Source: Dolomedes plantarius (lineage: Eukaryota; Arthropoda; Arachnida; Araneae; Dolomedidae). From it: DNA of 64,000 nucleotides. The number at the start of each line of letters is the position of its first letter. The stretch's first letter is position 1. Below are positions 59,181-64,000 of the stretch, piece by piece. A program made the position numbers and the translations under genes. Under the pieces are notes generated by a model. The model was not told where the DNA came from, did not search any database, and saw only the letters and a list, made by a program, of their open reading frames with translations. Where the stretch lies: positions 158,550,828 to 158,614,827 of the forward strand of contig OU015499.1 of assembly GCA_907164885.2 (NCBI GenBank), given 5' to 3'.

Positions 59181-59699
59181 AAAATCTTCCCATCATGTCC
59201 TAACTGCCATTCCAAGGATACTTCTGATGTATTTTGTTATGTTTGGGAGTCAGCCATTCTACTCACTTTGAGAAAACTTTGGAGGTGTTCAGCCTGCTGC
59301 ACTTACGAGATATGCATGGATTTACCTAATGACATGGGATAAGAAGAAGAAAGTAAGATTACTATTATCTTTAAAATGCTTTGCTTGTGATCTTTTCAAT
59401 CGAAGCTGTGCCACAACTGACTCTGACTCGTGTTTAAGAATGTTTTTGAAAAAGGTCTTTCCATAGTTTTGACAAACCTAGCACAGGCCATATAAAGCTA
59501 TTAATTTTCATACATAAAGTTTGAAATGTTTTTTTTTCCCTCTCTTATACCCAGTGAAGTAAGTAACAATATATCTGAAAACTGCTCCTTATATTACAGA
59601 TCATCACCACAAGCTCGGTAAGTCTAGTTTACCTAGGAAAATCCCTCAGTATCCTTCATGAAACATTGTTTGCTAATGAGAATCCCTTAAAATTTCAAG

Positions 59700-60207
59700 G
59701 TTGGAGACGTGGGACAGATGTCGCAGCCTGAGATGTAAAAGCTATAGAATTCCACTTGTGTGGATATTTTTAGACTCGGGGGAAATAACTCGCGCTTGCT
59801 TTTTGAAAAATTGCAAATTTCACAAACATCTAAATGTCCTGATAGTCCGTCAAGTCCAAACACATTATTTGATTTTGAAAATTGAACTAATGCTTCACAG
59901 TTAAGATGACCAAACCTACAATGCCATAAGGTTAAATTTTTGTTTGCAAAATGAGCCTGACCAGGTTCTTCTTTTACAACTGATGTTCCCGAAATGACAT
60001 AAGACTTATCTTTTAATGGAACTTATACATTATTAAATTGTATACATTATTAAATTTGTTAATAACAGCATGATCTTTAAGAAATTTTACATTATAATTA
60101 TCAAGAGCAAGGCATCTTGCCGATATTAAATTTTTCACCATCCCTGGAGCAAAATATACATTATACAAAGAAATTTTTTCTCTAATATTACCATGCTGGA
60201 TAGACAC
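59700..60207 (-). pseudogene. copia protease tail and gag-pre-integrase
   Basis: 60207-60013 encodes VYFAPGMVKNLISARCLALD, the conserved stretch after the protease. Further on, near 59930-59760, the phrases WHCRFGHLNCEALVQFSKSN and CEICNFSKSKRE match the zinc-binding gag-pre-integrase. Stops interrupt it. Confidence 0.75.
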
Positions 60208-60527
60208 TTTTATCGTTCCTTTCCCATGGATGTCTGTAGTTCCTTCAGCAATGGCAGCTTGGCTCTTACATTCTTGAAGTTGTCAAAAAGGGTTCTGTCA
60301 TTACAAAAGGGATCCTTCGCTGCAGAGTCCAACACGAAATCAATATCTGTAGATTCATTAATAAGAGCAGACGCATACATTCCATTATGATAGTCTCTTT
60401 TTGAATCTGGTTTCCGGAACTCCTGGGGTGATCTTTAATAAGATGATCAGTCCGTCCACACCGGTAGCAACTTCTAGTTTTCCTCCTATTCCATTTCTTT
60501 TTCAATTCCTGCTATTAGTTCACACTC

Positions 60528-60879
60528 TCCCTATATATATCTTGTTCAAATTTTCAATCGTTAATAAAATACTTTTTATTCATCCACTCAAGTTCATATA
60601 CATTTTTTTAAACTTGTAGTGGATGACACTTGATGTTAATACAGTTTTTTCAAATATTAATTCATTCATTAAATTTAATTAATTAGTTTTAAACCTAGAG
60701 CGTCTCTTGCTCTTGACTAGTAATTTTCCTCTTTTTACTGTGTAAACTGTAGCACTGCGGTATCGCGGGCTTCTCCCGTCCTGTAGGTTGCGAGATCGAA
60801 TCCCCAACCTGACCCTTTTCTCTCTCTTTCCCCCGCTCCTAATCTCGCACAGTAGGCAAGGTTCTGGCAGGCAATCATT
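60528..60879 (+). repeat. tRNA-derived SINE inside copia gag
   Basis: The insert is bounded by a near-identical direct repeat, TTTTTCAATTCCTRCTA... to GTTCACACTC (60498-60527 and 60880-60906). It contains TAGCACTGCGG (60750-60760, box A) and GAGATCGAATCCCC (60792-60805, box B). The part before the tRNA-like piece is AT-rich and may be a second repeat. Confidence 0.65.
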
Positions 60880-61400
60880 TTTTTCAATTCCTACTAGTTC
60901 ACACTCAAATTTTTCTTTGTTGACCTAAGTAGGAATTGACTTTAAAAATTTTTTTTATATATTACTATTATATATTATATATTTTATATATTATTTTGTA
61001 CTTGTTCTGTTGATGCTGGATATATTCCTTTCCGTACGAGACCAGGGCTTTTCAACTTACTTTTTCTTGAGAAGAGTTCTTGTATTGCACTCTGTCGAAT
61101 TCAGCCAGTGGAGATTTTCTTATTACTTCAGTTGTAAACTCATCATCTGATTGATATAGCTGCATTGTTAGGTCCTTAGCTGCATCTAACACACGACTGA
61201 TGTAGCCATTCATTGTATCTAAGCTCTCAAACTTTACGTTCATAAATTTTCTTCTACAAGCTGCTGTTCTTGCACGACTACAGGGCTCAAAAATTGCTTT
61301 CGGGGCTTCCCATGCTTGTGGAGTTTCAACTTCGTACAAGATATTCTTAAGCTCTCATGGAAACTATTGTTCCCATATTACGGACATCAGAAGGTATAAG

Positions 61401-61971
61401 CAGGCCCAGATTTCCGCATGGGCAAGTGGGGCACTTGCCCAGAGCCCCTAAAATTATGGGGCCCCCTAATTTATTATTAAGTTGTACATATTTTTGAAAA
61501 TTTCCTGTATGTACGCAAATTAAAAACGGTTTCCGTATTTTCTATATTTCCTATTTCTATTTCACTATAGTGGGGCACAGTGCACCCACTATAGTGAAAG
61601 CATACTACGTACATCCGTAAGCGTTTCTTTCTTTCTTTTTTTTTTTTGGGGGGGGGGGGTTGTAATAACTCCAGGCTGTGATCTATTTTGAATTTCAAAA
61701 GAAAATTTCATGAATTTATTTATTAATATTAAAAAGTAAATTAATTAGCACTTATTATTATTATTTTCAAATTTTTCCCTTACTGGTCGGAAATATTTTG
61801 AATTTCTGGTCCCAATTTATGGGGGGGGGGGGGGCTGGGTGAGTGTCCCACATGTTCATGTGGAAATCTGGTCCTCGGGGGAGGACGTGCCCCCCTTTGG
61901 ATCTGTCCTTGGAGGGGGGGCCCCCAAAGTCTGCTTTGCCCCGGGCCCCATTGGGTCAAAGTCGGGCTCTG
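61401..61971. mobile_element. hAT-type element, TSD GGTATAAG
   Basis: Begins CAGGCCCAGATTTCCGC and ends AAAGTCGGGCTCTG. GGTATAAG is duplicated exactly (61393-61400 and 61972-61979). 571 bp with long G runs; short open frames inside are composition artefacts. Confidence 0.92.
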
Positions 61972-62461
61972 GGTATAAGCAGCAATTAAAACTTATTAAC
62001 ATGTTCTTTTATTTAAAACTTGACATATGGCATAAATTTACAATAATCGTTACGAAACCCGGCTCATAGTTCATCGCAGTGAATTCGCAGCGGAGAAGCG
62101 TGCGTACCACACTAGTACGGAGAGTGAAGTGAAGTTCGGTGTTCCAATGTCCGCGGCAATCCCCAATCCTGCGCGAACCAGATGCGCAGAACGCGATGTC
62201 GGAGCTGTCTGCGAGTTGGGTTGCCACACTCTTCTTCTATACTCAGGCATATTAATGACAAGGCTTTCTGCTTCCTAGCTTCTATATCTGCCTTCTGAGT
62301 TTTGGCTGCTTCTTCAGTCACAGTCTCGGATTCACAAAATCGCCCAAGTTAACACTTCTCAAATACATACTGATGTTGAATTACCAGGCTTTATAATTAT
62401 CCCTATTCAGTTTAGGGGAATTAAATGTTCCTTCGCCAGTAGCCATTTTCTACTTTAGCAA

Positions 62462-62477
62462 CCACGCTCTGCTACCA
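62462..62477 (-). other. copia primer-binding site, initiator-Met tRNA
   Basis: On the minus strand TGGTAGCAGAGCGTGG follows the LTR by three bases. It is complementary to a tRNA end of the type CTCTGCTACCA, as in initiator methionine tRNA, the usual copia primer. Confidence 0.8.
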
Positions 62478-62480
62478 CTT

Positions 62481-62949
62481 TGTTCACTGGTGGATCATAT
62501 ATGTAGAATTCATCAGGCAGAAAAGTCTTGGATAACTTAAGGCTTTATTAAGTTTCAAACATTAAAGAAATAAAAGATACTGTCCAGCAGCATATTGAAA
62601 ACAAGCATAATCACCTTGGGTACATAAAAACAAATATGGCATCTATCTTGATGCTAACTGTAGCCTGCTTGCTGGCTGACTTCGCGCTGACCAAACTTGG
62701 CCTTTTATATCATTATATATAAAACAAATCTGCATATTCTGAAAATATGTGCAGGTGGTGCCATTTGATCAAAAAGAAATTAAAACCCAGGGTTGAGGTG
62801 TACCTGACTTCCAAATACTCGATCACTATTTGATGATCTCATGCCTGGGAACCAATGAGTAATTAACAGGCTATCAAATGACATCACATGCCTATCATAC
62901 TTCAACTTCAACTACCTCCAAATGAAAAATTTGCTGAGGTAAGTGAACA
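62481..62949 (-). repeat. copia 5' LTR
   Basis: 469 bp from TGTTCACTTACC (minus strand, 62949) to CCAGTGAACA (62481). The ends are inverted TGTTCACT/AGTGAACA. A TATATAA-type signal lies near 62712-62725. Confidence 0.75.
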
Positions 62950-63164
62950 GCTCTTAACTGTGGGAAAGAGAAAGGTAATTATCAATTACAATTAAATAAT
63001 ATTTAACGAATTCTATCTTATTTATACATTATATTTTTGGACTATATGTCAAGCCTGGGGAAAAACCTATTGGGATCCTATAAAAATCCTATAAAAATAT
63101 ACCTTATTTTTAAGTCTTGGTGCTAACCGCCGATGCCAGAAGTCTACGTGAGTGGCCGGCTTTA

Positions 63165-63344
63165 GGGCCTGTTCACATAGGAGTCCGGTAGCGGCAGCGT
63201 AAAAATGTTGAAATATATTTAACCAATGACAAACCTCCAAACGATTAGCGACGAAATTTTTAACGTCTATGATTGGTTTATTTCCGTATCAGCGCCATAT
63301 TTCCTTTTACGTTTCCGCTACCGGACTCTTATGTGAACAGGCCC
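63165..63344. mobile_element. foldback MITE, PIF/Harbinger-like
   Basis: Inverted ends GGGCCTGTTCACATAGGAGT and ACTCTTATGTGAACAGGCCC; the arms extend with GTCCGGTAGCGG. Flanks read TTA and TAA, so the target duplication is not exact. The centre shares CCTCCAAACGATTAGC with the next element. Confidence 0.8.
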
Positions 63345-63584
63345 TAACACGTAAAGCGTACGCATGCATTTCTATAGGAATTTTAGTAATTACGCACTGA
63401 TGAAGAGATCATTTATGAGTTTGCAGTTGATATTCACCCTGAAGAGCGCAATGAGATATTGATTAAACTAGAGGGGGAAAGAAGCAACAGTTGTGGAAGA
63501 GTGGCCCCATATGCTTTGTCCTTTGTTTTTTAAAGATTTGGGGTGCGACATGCTGCGTGCTTATGCGTAGATGCTTTATCGTTA

Positions 63585-63770
63585 GGGCCTGTTCACATAG
63601 GAGTCCGTTGCGTTGCGTTAAGGAAAAGATGACGTTGAGACGAAAATAAACCAATCATATGCCTCCAAACGATTAGCAATGAAATTTTTAAGGCCTACGA
63701 TTGGTTTATTTTCGTCTCAACGTCATCTTTTCCTTAACGCAACGCAACGGACTCCTATGTGAACAGGCCC
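63585..63770. mobile_element. foldback MITE, PIF/Harbinger-type, TSD TTA
   Basis: 186 bp with nearly perfect arms (GGGCCTGTTCACATAGGAGT / ACTCCTATGTGAACAGGCCC), extending about 80 bp each. TTA is duplicated at 63582-63584 and 63771-63773. The interior CCTCCAAACGATTAGC links it to 63165-63344. Confidence 0.9.
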
Positions 63771-64000
63771 TTATTCTCTCATATTTCATGGAAGCTATCG
63801 CCGTGATACATGGACATGAAGTTTTCGTGAGGTTCCAAATAGGGCTAAGAAAGCCCTTTACTCTCGGTGTGGATATGGGAAGCACTGAAGCTTTTCAAGC
63901 ATGGTTCAAGAAGAAATTAAGTTTTATTTAAAAAAAGGGTAAAGTTAAGTTACAAAAATAAAAACATTAGAATTTAGTAAGTTAACACACAAAAATTAAA

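Larger units (their letters stand above)
60266..62446 (-). pseudogene. copia gag in pieces
   Basis: Starts MATGEGTFNSPKLNRDNYKAW at 62446, soon followed by a stop. TEEAAKTQKADIEARKQKAL follows near 62320. After the MITE, VETPQAWEAPKAIFEPCSRA and DTMNGYISRVLDA (61340-61052) are typical of copia gag. The zinc knuckle CYRCGRTDHLIKDH lies at about 60470, after the SINE. The last Cys of the knuckle is not kept. Confidence 0.8.
59700..62949 (-). mobile_element. second copia element, 3'-truncated and interrupted
   Basis: On the minus strand: LTR (62949-62481), primer-binding site, gag (62446 to about 60270), protease region and gag-pre-integrase (to about 59700). Integrase, reverse transcriptase and the other LTR are not present. 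A hAT MITE lies at 61401-61971 and a SINE at 60528-60879. A GC-richer piece of unknown origin is at 62040-62230. Confidence 0.82.
62950..64000. other. no gene recognised, apart from two MITEs
   Basis: Outside the two foldback elements the sequence is unremarkable. A 48-codon open stretch at 63390-63533 and one at 63788-63931 have no known motif. Confidence 0.35.

Noticed and set aside
63390..63533. Possible exon encoding an acidic stretch (TDEEIIYEFAVDIHPEERN)
   Set aside because: In-frame stops bound it on both sides, no splice pair fits clearly, and I do not recognise the protein.
63463..63931. Identical N-terminal peptides encoded on both strands
   Set aside because: Caused by the near-perfect palindrome of the MITE at 63585-63770.

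Overview
The window looks like a stretch of an AT-rich arthropod nuclear genome, possibly chelicerate. It has one recognisable spliced host gene with long introns, no bacterial-style gene packing, and a high density of eukaryotic transposable elements. The taxon is an inference; nothing in the sequence names the species.

Host gene: a four-exon gene for elongin B lies on the + strand from about 31.5 to 45.6 kb. Exons 2 to 4 join in frame and, with a start-codon-only exon 1, give exactly 118 codons, the usual length of animal elongin B. Its roughly 14 kb of introns hold a tRNA-derived SINE, a partly duplicated hAT element with a second hAT inside it, a Helitron-like copy, a pogo-like element and a deleted Tc1/mariner element.

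Layout. 0-2.7 kb: no recognisable gene. 2.7-6.1 kb: a palindromic mariner remnant interrupted by a Harbinger-type MITE, a broken Tc1 transposase, and an uninterrupted DD41D transposase reading frame. 6.9-13.2 kb: a decayed copia retrotransposon on the minus strand with 5-bp target duplication ACAAA. Its RNase H region carries exactly ten tandem 160-bp units, and its gag carries a 169-bp hAT MITE. 13.4-16.6 kb: a TTAA-flanked transposon with a Mutator/Kolobok-like transposase. 18.3-24.8 kb: a head-to-tail cluster of non-autonomous elements with Helitron-like ends (TC...CTAG), interrupted by a Tc1-like transposon and by a 1.86-kb TIR element. 24.8-28.6 kb: a hAT MITE, a repeat with TGCGCATGCGCA palindromes, and a 5'-truncated LINE with an 11-bp target duplication. 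45.7-50 kb: several hAT non-autonomous elements with 8-bp duplications. 51.7-53.2 kb: a deleted piggyBac between two direct repeats. 53.5-59.2 kb: SINEs and pogo-like MITEs. 59.7-62.9 kb: a second, truncated copia with a complete LTR and an initiator-Met tRNA primer site. 63.1-63.8 kb: two foldback MITEs.

No convincing undescribed cellular system was found. The most unusual structures are the 10 x 160-bp array inside a copia RNase H domain, the Helitron-like tandem cluster, the DD41D transposase frame, and the TIR element with many internal copies of its own end motif. Many elements could be dated relative to each other from nested insertions and target duplications. All comparisons are by eye; no database search was run.
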